DNA from: Auricularia sp. M13 | Taxonomy: Eukaryota; Basidiomycota; Agaricomycetes; Auriculariales; Auriculariaceae | Reading direction: 5' to 3' | NCBI GenBank assembly: GCA_037042915.1 | Contig: CM073200.1 | Coordinates: forward strand, 620,001 to 684,000 | Length of the DNA stretch: 64,000 nt | Shown: positions 11,783 through 23,100 of the stretch, in pieces | Numbering within the stretch: position 1 is the stretch's first letter | Layout: the number at the start of each line of letters is the position of its first letter | The notes under the pieces: model-generated | Seen by the model: the letters and a program-made list of their open reading frames with translations, nothing else | Told to the model about the DNA's origin: nothing | The model's database searches: none | Translations under genes and position numbers: made by a program

Positions 11783-12850
11783 ATGTCTAACGAACCGACT
11801 ACCACCGCTGAAGTGCCGCCTGCCGTAGAGGCCACCCCCGCAGAGCCTGCTGTCGCGCCTGCAGAGCCTGCAAAGATTACTGTCGTCGAAGAGCCAGAGC
11901 CTCACAGCGCGCTCATCGACAAGCTCTCGACCGGCGAAAAGAATGCTATCCGGGAGCTGCGCAGTCACTTGCCCGACATCTTCGACAAGGCCTACAGCGA
12001 CACTGCCAACCCCAAGCGTACCAGCGCCAGTATCTGGGGTGTTACGCTGGACCCGTCGCAGCCGCCGTCGGCCAAGGAGTACATCGTGCTTTACAAGTTC
12101 CTGAAGGCGCGCAATATCAACGTGTCTGCGGCCAAGGACATGCTTGTGGCTACGCTTCGCTGGCGCGACGAGATGGACATCCCGTCCATTATGAACGAGC
12201 AGTTCCCAGAGGACGTCTTTGGCTCACTCGGCACCATTTTCGGGCAGGACAAGGAGGGTCGCCCGGTCACTTGGAATATCTACGGCAACATTGCCGACAA
12301 CAAGGCCGTCTTTGGCGACCTCAAGCGCTTCATCCGCTGGCGCGTCCAGCTCATGGAGCGCGGCGTCGCGCTGCTCGACTTCGAGAACATCGACCAGATG
12401 ATCCAGGTCCACGGTAAGCTCGTCATTTCACACGGCCCGTCACACATATGACTCACCCATTCATTCCCGCCGCCGCCGGCAGACTACACCGGCGTGTCCT
12501 CGTCCAGTCGGACGCCAGAGTCCAAGGCCGCCGCGTCGGAGGCGTCCAGCGTCTTCGGGTCGCACTACCCCGAGCTGCTGTATCGCAAGTACTTCGTCGG
12601 CGTCCCGACATACCTCTCGTGGATTTTCTGGCTCTTCAAGGCCATTGTGCCCAGCCAGACGTTCGCAAAGATGACCGTCGTAGGCACCGGCGCGCACACC
12701 ATCGGGAAGGAGCTCGAGAAGGTCATCGACCGGAAACAGCTGCCCACTGAATACGGAGGCGAGGCGACCGGCTTCGCCGCCAACAAGAAGGAAACCACCG
12801 CTCACACCGAGGACAAGAAGACCGCACCAGAGACTGCGCCCGCAGCGTAA
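11783..12850 (+). CDS. SFH5: Sec14/CRAL-TRIO phosphatidylinositol transfer protein, SFH5 type
   Basis: Two exons (11783-12413 and 12483-12850) join in phase to give 332 residues. An acidic/Pro/Ala-rich N-terminus (residues 1-45) precedes a CRAL-TRIO N-lobe (SIWGVTLD, then KFLKARNINVSAAKDMLVATLRWR) and a lipid-binding Sec14 domain (GRPVTWNIYGN, FENIDQM, then the C-terminal FVGVPTYLSWIFWLFKAIV and LPTEYGG). SFH5 proteins move phosphatidylinositol between membranes at the ER and cell cortex. The C-terminal tail of about 35 residues is Lys/Thr/Glu-rich and probably disordered. A decayed copy of the N-lobe lies inverted at about 19666-19959, next to the second ATPase, so this gene belonged to the duplicated segment. 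Confidence 0.9.
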
Positions 12851-14189
12851 GGATGCTGCACGCTGTTCGGCTCGCTGTGTAACGCGAAATCTATGCACTC
12901 CCCTGACTCGGAACGTCGTTCATCGTTGCATTCTCCACTCATGAATCTTAATCCGCATTTCTGGCATCCATCTTCACATTCATTACCGTTCCGCCTTCCA
13001 TACCCTGATGACCTTTACGCCCCTCATTCGCTATCTCTTGTCTTTGCATGTTTTTATCTTGGGAAACAAAGAGTTTTGACCTGGACATCGCCTGAAGGTA
13101 CATTGCACATGCGCGACGTCAGCTGCAGGCTTGCAATCGCAAGTGCACATGCAATTGAATCCCAGCCGCTGTCACTTGCTCCTCTCCGTCAGCTCGTTGC
13201 CTCGCTTTTCCCTTGTCAATGTCCACCTATGTTTGCACCTCAACGCCGCGCGAAAGCCTCGAATTCCGAAGCTCGCTTCTGAGCCCAGAGCTCAACACGA
13301 GTCTCCGCGACGTGTATTCCGGCCCGACTATGCGCGGCCTCCACGAGTGCAACGATGCTGGGCAGTACGAAAAGCTTTCGTCCTGCTCAGCATTGGGTAC
13401 TGTAGAGTACACCCCTTCCTGTGCCGCCTGCAGGGTGGGCCGGCTGCTGGCCCTCTTAGAGTTCATCTTGACCAGCCCGCCCGGCTGCTTGACCTTCATC
13501 TGACTGACGCCACAATCATTAGCTCGGCGCAGGTGCGCCATTCCCCGCAATGGTGCAACTCGTCTCGTGCCTACATGTGTGGCCAGGCTGAAGTTGGTGT
13601 GCCGCGTTTGCTTTATCTTCAATCGCCATCGATGCTGCCAACTGCTTTTAAATGTCGATATCGCACAGGGCGCTGGATAAGATGTCTCGATCCTAGGTGC
13701 TAACTCACGATCTTGCTCGCACCGTCTGCTCGCATTCATTTTCGCGTTCATTTGGCCAAGTTCTAGAAAGAAGTTTGACGTTGCGGTCTGAGCTCAACAG
13801 GCGTTGAACAGGAGTCTTATGATGCATCGTCGCTAGAGCTTCTGAATGGAGATGTCTCCCCGTCTTGCCGCTCGACGCGGGCATCCGTATCCCAATCACC
13901 CAGCTTCTCTGATGAGCGCGGCTGCCTGCCCACACTGTTGCGGACCGTACGTTCAATTACCAGTGGATCGAGTCCCAATCTTCCGCCTATGAGAACCCCG
14001 GTTCTTTTCCTCGGGAATGACCCCTGCACGTTGTGAGGGTCACCGGATCGTTGACAGTGGCTTGTAGTCTGCAGAGGAACACGCCGCAAAAATCGCGGGC
14101 CACGCTACTGCATTCACTCGCGCTGGCAGCGCATAAATATGGCGCACTGCATCAAACAGAACGCTCTACCTTGACTTTGCTGCACTACA
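12851..14189. other. Gene-poor 1.3 kb stretch before the HerA-like pair
   Basis: No frame here looks like a conserved protein; frames of 70-190 codons occur on both strands but none continues through plausible splice sites. The right end holds the promoter of the next gene. I see no transposon ends or RNA gene. Confidence 0.5.
14132..14139 (+). promoter_or_regulatory. TATA-like box of HerA-like gene 1
   Basis: A CATAAATA match about 55 bases before the ATG at 14190, in otherwise GC-rich sequence. Placed by match only. Confidence 0.35.
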
Positions 14190-16407
14190 ATGGAGTTCCC
14201 TCATCTTTTCCCAGACGAACTCGAGTTCGTGGACGCCGCGACCCGTCGCCCTGATTCCGACGAGGGCAGCTTCGCTCGCCAGCACGAAATCGTCACGGCA
14301 CCACTCGTGACGATCGGTGCGCTCGCTCGCTACGCAGACGCTTTCCCCCAGCGTGGACTGCTTGGAAAGTCGGTCTCCGACGGCCAGCGCGTATACTTCA
14401 ACGCGAATACCCCGAGTAGCGGTGTGATTTGTGGTGTTCAGGTATTCGGCACTATCATGACACTGCCTGAATTTATTTTGGTTGACTTTCTATGTTCCTT
14501 TACAGGGAGCTGGCAAAAGCCATACGGTTTCGTGCATCCTCGAGAATGCCCTCCTCGCAGATAACAGGATCGGAAATCTACCGCAACCTCTTGCGGCGTT
14601 GGTGTACGTCAGACGCTAACCTCACCTCGTTCGTCGTATGACTGAATGCTCGTCGACGCTAGCTTCCATTTCGACGAACAGGACGGCGACAGACCATGCG
14701 AGGCAGCCTATCTCTCAGCTCCATCGCCAGCGTTGGACAACGCTCCGCACGTCCCACGGGTCACGGTTCTCGCGTCGTGAGTCGTCACGTTTTCTTTGAG
14801 AAATCGGGAAGCTGAGCTGCGTCTGCAGGTCGAGTAATCTGGAGGGCCGCAAGCGTGCTTACGCCGGTCTGCGCAACGTGGACGTTCGTCCACTCTATCT
14901 CGCCGAACGTGATCTGTCCGCTGCGAGGATGCTCTCGCTCATGGGATGGAGTGACGACAATGACTCGGTATGTCACTAGGCTTGCCGTCGAGCCATTGAC
15001 GGGCTGACATTTTGCTCCTGCAGAAAATGCCATTGTATCTCTTCACCGTGATGCAAATCGTACGTGACATGGGCTGCGAAAACTTCTCGTATTCTAGTAA
15101 GCGGTCGAGCCGCGCACGGTGTCCTGCGAATTTCTCACGAGCTTCTTATGCAGGGTTTCGCGAACAGCTCAAGCGTGAGAAGTTCGATCCGACGCAGCAA
15201 AAAATGCTGGCCCTACGCCTACGCCTGTTGGATGGCTTCATGAGCACTACAACTCCATCTATTTCATCGACATTTGCTCCGGGACAGCTCGTAATCGTGG
15301 ATTTGACCGACTCATTTCTCGATGGTCAGTACACTATTTCTGTCTAGGAGTCCACAAATATTGACGGATGTGTTCAGGAGTGGTTGCATCTTTACTATTC
15401 GATATCGTACTGGGTGCTTTCATGAACTGGAATACCACGGCCGGAAAGATTGTTGGTGAGATCTATTCTTCCTTATTCATACGTTTCCCTGATACCTTTC
15501 AGTACTCGACGAGGCACATAAGTACCTCACCAATAGTGACTCGTCCCGCTTGAATCGCTCGGTCGCCTCCATTATCCGGCAACAACGCCATTTGGCCACT
15601 CGCGTCGTAATTGCCACGCAGGAGCCGACGGTTATTCCGGCCACCATCTTGGACCTCGCGTCGTTCATCATGTGCCATCGATTCACATCTCCATCATGGT
15701 GCTCGCACCTTGCGCGACATGTCAGTACCGGGGACGACTCGTGGTTCCTGGATGTCATGCGGCTCGCTACTGGCGATGCTATGGTGTTCGCTCCCAGCGC
15801 TCTCACTGCGAGAGAAGGTGAGGAGAAGCCGACGCTCCTCGGTCAAGACGCCCTCAAGATTCGTGTACGACCTCGCTTGACGTGCGATGGAGGAACTTCT
15901 CTCCTGGCCGTCACGATGGATGCCACTACACATTCTCCTCGTACTCTTCCCTCACCGCCATCTTCGGGCTCCCCAGCTCAGTCCTCTATAGGCGAGCCTC
16001 CTGCCACCAGCAGTTTCCCGCCCGTCGAGGCGGCCTCCTCGTCGTCGCTTCTGGGGACTTTCGTACCCCCATCAATGAGGGAACCGGGACCATTATCGTC
16101 GCCTCTGCCATCAGTATCCTTCGGGACGCCGACGTCGGGGATGGCTCGTCCCTTTGCCTTCAATACCGTGCAACAGCCACCTGATGTGCCTTCAGAGTTC
16201 AAAGTGCTCGTTAGGGCGGTTCGCGAGTACGGGTACGGCGAGGAGGACCGGGTGAACTGGGACACGATCGAAGATCTACCCTGTTTTGGTCATATTCGGA
16301 AGAAGAACACCCCGTGGTTCAAGTGCTACGTTCAGGCGGCAAAGAAGGCGGGCGTCGTGCAGCTTGGGATCACTGGAGGTCAGCACTGGCTGAAATTGCT
16401 TGTATAG
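14190..16407 (+). CDS. HerA/FtsK-superfamily P-loop ATPase with C-terminal conserved module, copy 1
   Basis: Multi-exon gene. Exon 1 (14190-14441) encodes 84 residues starting MEFPHLFPDELEFVD and ends inside the Walker A loop. Joined to the next exon it reads GVQGAGKSHTVSCILENAL, with the P-loop Lys at residue 88. Later exons give FHFDEQDGDRP, the PLYLAERDLSAARMLSLMGW block, then PGQLVIVDLTDSFLDG and, about 25 residues on, VVLDEAHKYLTNSDS. Then comes IRQQRHLATRVVIATQEPTV followed by IPATILDLASFIMCHRFTSPSW. A V-I-D-L strand, then DEAH, then an ATQ-P strand is the arrangement of HerA/DUF87 DNA-translocating ATPases. After a Pro/Ser-rich linker the last 70 residues form a compact module ending in W-F-K-C-Y-V-x-A-A-x-x-A-G-V-V. 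Function in fungi is unknown to me; I infer a nucleic-acid-linked hexameric ATPase. Confidence 0.75.
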
Positions 16408-17079
16408 AATGCCTGCCTATGTATCATAATAGTTGAATATAACTTGGAGACTGCAATAGCCCTTACCGTCGGTCTTTGTTGAGAAGGAAACATGATTGAG
16501 AGCCTGCAGTGGTTCGGAAGCAGCCGTCAAGGCTCTTGTCATTGGTCAACATCCGCATCGGTTTCGATTCGCGGAAGCCGCGCGCCAGCCTGTCAGACGC
16601 CCATTGCTGAGGTGAGAGCTCGACACGACTAAGCCTGAAGATCAGCATGAGCTGCGGTCATCCATACCTGCAAGTACCTGTCCGACGTACCTGCACGAGT
16701 TCAATGGACGATGTGAGGCAGCCTGCGCGTCGTTTGAACAGAGCCTGCTGCATGTGACCGGCCTCCAGACCACCAATCCATCTTTGGCTCCTCCTCTTAC
16801 CTCCTCAAGCTCGTGCTTGTTCCAGAATGCACGCTGCAAAGACTCGTCCTCGGCGCGACAAGTTTGCAGGGTTTGACCGAAGATGTACGCTGTTTCATCT
16901 GAATGGCGCCCTGCAGCGTGCAGAGGGTCAGCTGCATCGACGTTGACAGCTGCATTCGCCTAGTGCCACGCTTCCTTGTCGCTCTGCGGAGGTACATAAG
17001 GCGTTCTGCTCATGTCCAAACGTTCAATCGCTTTGGTTACCTACCTTCTTGCCTACCTCCTTGCTGACCGTAAATCGCA
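16408..17079. other. Spacer between the two HerA-like genes
   Basis: About 670 bases with only short frames. It contains the 3' region of copy 1 and the promoter of copy 2, and is the expected junction of the tandem duplication. I see no repeat or relic gene. Confidence 0.5.
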
Positions 17080-19429
17080 ATGGCCGAATACGCCCATCTT
17101 TTCCCCGACGAACTAAACTTTGTGCACGCTCGGCGTCGGACGAACGCAGCAGCACGCACCCACGCGCGCCGCCACGAGCTCGTGACGGCACCGCTGGTGT
17201 CGTTGTCCGCTCTGGCGCGGACGCGCGACGCGTTTCCTCAGCGCGGCTTGCTTGGCACTACAGAGCCCAATGAAGAGCGCGTATATTTCAATGCGAATAC
17301 TCCGAGTAGCGGAGTAGTTTGTGGCGTTCAGGTGCGGCTTGAAACTCTAATTCTTTGTTGAATCCGCTAATTTTGCATCATTTACTCAGGGAGCCGGCAA
17401 GAGTCACACTGTATCCTGTATTCTTGAGAATGCTCTTCTTGCCGATCGCAGGATTGGCAACCTGCCGCATCCTCTTGCTGCTTTAGTGTACGTGATCGGT
17501 TGCACTTCCTTTCCTTCGCAGAAAAATACTAAGCATGTTTTCTAACACTGTGTAGGTTCCACTTTGATGAGCAGGATGGGGACCGGCCTTGCGAGGCAGC
17601 GTTTTTATCCGCATCAAATCCGGACTTGGACGATGCGCCTCGCGTACCCCGTGTGACAGTCCTCGCATCGTACGCATGCTTCCTTCTCCGAAGATGAATT
17701 GCACTGAGCCATATATCTTTAGACCGAGCAATATTGCGGGGCGCCGACGGGCCTACGCTGGGCTACCCAATGTGGACGTCCGGCCTTTGTACCTCGCCGA
17801 GAGCGAGCTGACCGCCCCGCGGATGCTTTCTCTCATGGGATGGTCTGACGATATGGAGGTGAGAACACCGATAATTTCAGCTGGAATATTCCGTGAGCTC
17901 ATGATTTGTAGAAAATGCCTTTATACCTACATACGGTGATGCAGCTCGTGCGGGACATCGGTTGCGAGGACTTCTCATATTCGTGTACGTTAATCCTGTA
18001 TCATGTTCCCATGTGATTCGCATTCTAACGGACCTTCTGTGCAGACTTCCGCCAACAACTGAAACAGCAGAAGTTCGACCTCAAGCAGCAGATGATGCTC
18101 GATCATCGCATGCGGTTATTGGATGCGTTTCTGAGCACAACGGCAGAGTCAATAACCTCGACATTTGTGCCAGGGAACCTGGTGATTGTGGATCTTACGG
18201 ATCCCTTCTTGGATGGTAGGTGCCTTCTAACTATTGGGAACTCGCGGGTTCACGGTCTGAGCGCTGCATCTCAGGTCTCACGGCCTCCGTGCTATTCGAT
18301 ATCGTACTTGGGACATTCATGAGCTGGACAACCACGGTCGGGAAGATCGTTGGTAAGTAAACATTTCTCATTTTTGTTTCAGCTTTTGACAACGATTTCA
18401 GTGCTCGATGAAGCTCATAAATACCTCACGAACAGCGACTCGGCGCGGCTCAACCGCTCCATTGCTTCTATCATCCGACAACAACGCCATCTCGCGACGC
18501 GAATCATAATCGCAACGCAGGAGCCTACCGTGATTCCTGCGACAATCCTGGACTTGGCGTCGTTCATAATGTGCCACCGCTTTACGTCGCCGTCGTGGTG
18601 CGCGCATCTCTCCAAACACGTCAGCACCGGCTCCGACTCGTGGTTTGTCGACGTGATGGGTCTTGCGACGGGAGAGGCCCTTGTGTTCTCTCCCAGCGCG
18701 CTGACCACGAGGGACAGCGTGCTGGAGCCGGTGCGCCTGGGGAAAGATGCCCTGCGAATCCACGTCCGCCCGCGCCTGACCTCCGACGGCGGCGCGTCCC
18801 TGATGGCTGTACGGACGGACGTGACAGCGACTCAGTCGCAGGAGGACAGTCTCCCCACCCCGCGGAGCTCGCGCTCTCCCGCCTTTGAATCTCCTGTCCG
18901 TCCCGCATTAGCGCGCCTTGCGTCGGTTCAGAGCACGCCGGCGCCTGCTGCGGCATCGCCCTTCCGTGCCAGTAGCAAGCTTCCGGACAGAGGACGGAGC
19001 GGATCTCTACCACCTATACACGACACTGATGGCTGGGGGTCTCCGCTCAACACTGCAGCAGACGACTGGGGGACTACGCCGGAATCCAGGAATGATAACT
19101 GTGGGACAGGGGTCGCGCCTCCCAAGGCTGCCGGACCAGCAGCGCAGTCGCCCAGGCAAAAATACTCCTTCGCACAAGGGACACAAGGGAATGCGCAAAC
19201 ACCTTCTCCCATTCCCGCGCGGTTCCAGATTCTTGTCGATGCCGTTCACGAACGCGGGTTAGGCGCACACGACCAAGTGCCATGGGTGCAGGTAGCGTCT
19301 ATGAGATGCTTCGACCCATTCCGAACGAAGCAGAAGTGGTTCAAGGCTTACGTGCGGGACGCGGAGGCGGCAGGTGTCGTTGACATCGGTGGTCCACCGA
19401 TGGCCGAATGGCTTGCTTTGCGCGCGTAG
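17080..19429 (+). CDS. HerA/FtsK-superfamily P-loop ATPase with C-terminal conserved module, copy 2
   Basis: Tandem paralogue of the gene at 14190 with the same exon plan. Exon 1 (17080-17331) is again exactly 252 bases and the intron again splits the Walker A loop between GVQ and GAGKS (Lys 88). It keeps NTPSSGVVCGVQ, FHFDEQDGDRPCEAAF, NVDVRPLYLAESELTAPRMLSLMGW, PGNLVIVDLTDPFLDG, VVLDEAHKYLTNSDSAR and IIIATQEPTVIPATILDLAS. The whole ATPase core is closely similar to copy 1, and all visible catalytic motifs are intact in both. The Pro/Ser/Gly-rich linker after the core is much longer here and barely resembles copy 1. The last 70 residues (from ARFQILVDAVHERG to WLALRA) match copy 1 again. The final exon starts near 18400. 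Role unknown; both copies look functional. Confidence 0.75.
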
Positions 19430-19665
19430 ACTAAATCTGGCATCTTCCCAAGCTATCTACATTGTACTTCCTGTAATCAATGCATCCACTATAGATCTAG
19501 CTTTTTCTTCGATTCGCACATCGCCGGGTCCTCTTAGTTCGCAAGCGCAACATACGATTGAGTTTGTGCTTGGGCATCTACTTCCTGCAACGTGTGAAGA
19601 GCTTTCCGAATTTCTAGTCCAACCAAAAGTATAAGCTGACCACTTTTTCGGGGATGTGTGTCACT
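19430..19665. other. Spacer between HerA-like gene 2 and the SFH5 relic
   Basis: AT-richer stretch containing the 3' flank of the HerA-like gene; no coding signal. One end of the inverted duplication probably falls in or near this interval. Confidence 0.4.
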
Positions 19666-19959
19666 GAGCAGAGTGGCAATCAGCGATTCCTTCGCCACAG
19701 CAACGTTCATCTTGCGAGCCGCCAGGAACTTGTAGAGCTACTCCTTCGCAGAAGCCGTTTTGAAAGGGCCAAGCGTTACGCCCCATATAACAGCAACAGA
19801 GCTGCTGCGCGTTGGAGGGTAGGCTTCCCTGAATATTTCGGGCAAATGCCCACGCAACTCGCAGATTGCATTCTTGTCGCTGCGAAATAACTGATCCAAC
19901 AGCGCTCTGTGAAGCTCGGATCCGATGGGTACCGTGCATTGGGCAGGCTGGAGTGGCAT
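19666..19959 (-). pseudogene. Decayed SFH5 (Sec14-like) copy
   Basis: On the minus strand the frame from 19959 reads LLDQLFRSDKNAICELRGHL, then PEIFREAYP, VIWGVTLGP and SAKE. This aligns with the N-lobe of the intact SFH5 at 11783 (LIDKLSTGEKNAIRELRSHL, IWGVTLDP, SAKE). Immediately after SAKE there is an in-frame TAG at 19738-19740, where the intact gene continues with YIV. Beyond it the same frame resumes LYKFLAARKMNVAVAKESLIATL, matching LYKFLKARNINVSAAKDMLVATL. Homology then fades and the Sec14 lipid-binding domain is absent. The relic follows the 3' end of the second ATPase in the same orientation, as intact SFH5 follows the first ATPase. Confidence 0.85.
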
Positions 19960-20158
19960 GGAGGCGACGTTTGCGGAGCTGGAGGACGCTCGTGTTCAAG
20001 TATAAGAGTCATGATCGATCGCTACCAAACACTGTCAAACATTCGAAAGGCACTGCCAGCGTTCGCATTTACTCATAAGCCCATGTTTTAAAAGGTAGGG
20101 AGTGATTTCAATCCATGGAGCCGTGCTCAGTACACAAAACAAGCGCAACCTTCACGGT

Positions 20159-23100
20159 TCACCAAGCTATTTTCGCGATAAACGACTGCTACGCGTCAGT
20201 TACCGTAACACGAACTTGAAGAGCCGCCTACTCACCTGTGGCTGTTCCCTCACAATCAACTTGCGGGCCTCATCGACTATCAAGATGCCAACTGCAAATG
20301 CAAAGGGCAAGCCCCAGAACATTCCTGGAATTGGCGTCGTCCCAAAGACCCTCTGCAATCCTGGTCCATAGAGGTTGACGACGGCAATCAGTGCTGTGCC
20401 CAACATGCTTATAGGAACAACAAGGTTCTGACGAGGTCCCCACAGCGGGTTGGATTTGAGGATAGAAACGCGACGGTTGCGAACAGATAGCAGGCCGCCG
20501 TACTGCATGATCACCATGGTCACATAGCTATCAAGCAAGTCAGCTCCCCAACCAAAGAAACAGCATATAGGTTGGTTAACATACTAAATGCACTGTCCCG
20601 TGCTGACGAGCGTGACAAGCTCGGCGGCAGTTCTGCCTTTGTAGCCATCTGTCCATTTGTCATAGACGAGCATTAAGTCGTAGAAACCGAAACCGTTCCT
20701 CTGCCCAGCCACGTCATCGAAATGAATGGGCAAGAGCAATTCTGTCATACCTGAAACCAGTAAAACCACATCGCCATCGCCGTCGGCCACATGAGCAACC
20801 CCATGAATAGGTAGATATAGATGAAGAAACGCCAGTCTGTGAGTCTGTCGCGCCGGGCATTGCGAGGAGGACGCAGCATCAGGTCTTCGGTCGTTATCAG
20901 GTTTTTGAGCTGCGTGTGATATCTAGGCGAATCTACCTGATTCGGGTTTCTCATACATGAGGGAGATAGACATCACGACGTCGTTTGTAATGGAAAAGCA
21001 AACTGTGTCGCAGTTAGACGTCTGTCAATGTGAAGAAAGTAACTCACCTTGAAGATACGAGCTGAGTGGGATTTGCATGCCGAAGAAGACATTTGTCAAT
21101 CTACATGGCTCTCGTCAGATGGCGGAGAGGTAAATGAGAGAGGATGCATACACCGCCATAAATTCGGTATAGGTTCCTGCGGGCATCAGATACAGTATGA
21201 CCTTCTTGAGGTTATCAAAAACCAAGCGCCCGTTCTCGATCGCGACGGGAATGGAGGAAAAGTCGTTGTTGAGAAGGATTATCGCAGCTGCGTCCTTCGC
21301 GACATCACTGCCACTACCCATGGCTACGCCGATATCTGCAGCCTGCAGTGCCGGCGCGTCGTTGACGCCGTCACCTAGGAGCCAGGATTAGTTCATTTTG
21401 AAAGGCAGCCAATTCGTGGCTTACCTGTGACCGCAACAGTGTTGTCCCCACGACATTTAATTTCCTCGACAATGCGCAGTTTTTGCTCTGGAGTGGTGCG
21501 TGCAAAGACGACTTCCTGGTAACGTCTCTCGATGACATCCCAGTCAGAGGCTGTCAGAGACTCGAGTTCAGAGCCCTGCACGCTCAAACTGCGCAGGTCG
21601 TCGGGCCAAGCACCGGTCTTCTCGGAGTCGCTAGCCTTGCTTGACGCTTTGCGCATGTCCAAAACAGTCTCTACGAGATCGTTTGTCACGATACCGACCT
21701 ATGCCTGCATGAGAAATTAAGGGGTAGGCGGGGGGAATAAATCACCTTGCGTGCAATTCCAAGAGCGGTGGCCATATAGTCGCCCGTGACCATGAACACC
21801 CGGACGTGAGCCTTGCGCATCGTCTCCACCGCATCTCTTACATCAGCGCGTGGGGGATCACGAAGGCCGAGAAGCGCAACGAGGGTCAGATCTTCAAACC
21901 CCTCCTCGGTAAACTCTTCCTCAAGCAGCCCGTGGTCGGAAAGGTTGATCTTCGAACCCGAAAGGGGACGCCGGCAGAGAGCCAAGACGCGCTGGCCCTC
22001 GCTTGCCCATTGGTCTTGGATCGACCGATAATACGCTGCATCGAAAGACACGACGTCGCCATTGGCAGCTATTGCGGAAGTGCAGCAGTTGAAGAGGCGG
22101 TCAGGCGCGCCCTTCACCAGCAACATGGACTCTTCAGGATTTCCGTCGAGCTCGACGAGGCTGAGCATCCACTTGTTCTTTGAGTTGAACGGAATCTCGA
22201 AGACGATCTTGTGACGGGTGACAATTTCGTTGGCGTGCGGGATGCCCTCAGTAAAGCGAAGAATCGCAGTATCAGTAGAGTCGCCCGTGACGGTTCTTTC
22301 GGCTGCAGGCGTCGCATCTGGACCGCTGAACTTGGCGCCGTTGCAGAGACGAGAGACCATTTGGACGGCAGAGAGCCCACCAGTCTGCGGCAGCTGAGCG
22401 TCTTGCCCAGCGCCAACCGGAACCGTCTCATCTGCGAATGCGATGTCTTGTACGGCCTACATTCGGTTAGGTCTCGTTATGCTGCAGAAGGCAAGCCCGG
22501 CTCGTACCATTTTCCCCTCAGTCAGCGTTCCGGTCTTGTCGCTGCAGAGTACAGACATGCAGCCAAGGGTCTAGCCATCATGTCATCGTAAGCCTGTCGC
22601 CGTGATGCACAGTAGGCCACACTCACCTCAATAGTGGCGAGATTCTTGACCAAGACATGCCGCTTAGCCATGCGTTTCGCCACAATCGTGAGGGATAAAG
22701 CCACGCAAACAGGGAGACCCTACAGACATGACAGCTTCAGACAATGCAATATCTGAGGGGTAGACGAAGGCTGACCTGGGGCACGAAAGCGGTCAGGCAG
22801 CCGATGGAATTGACGATGGCGCCGCTAGCAGTTTCGTAGCCAGGGAAGGACTTGCGTAGCCATGCAGCCCATATGATGATTGACAGGCAGAAAAGCCCAA
22901 GCGCAAGGCAGGATACGATCTTCGTGAAGAACCACACCTCACGCTGAATGGTGGTCATCTTGAACTTTGTGTTCGACGCCATGCGAACGAGGCGACCCAT
23001 GACGCTGTTGTCTCCGAGCTGGAAGACAATGCCGCTGCAAGAACCCTGTATAGCTCTGGATCAGCACCACGCTTCAGAAGCCACCCATGTGCAATGGACA

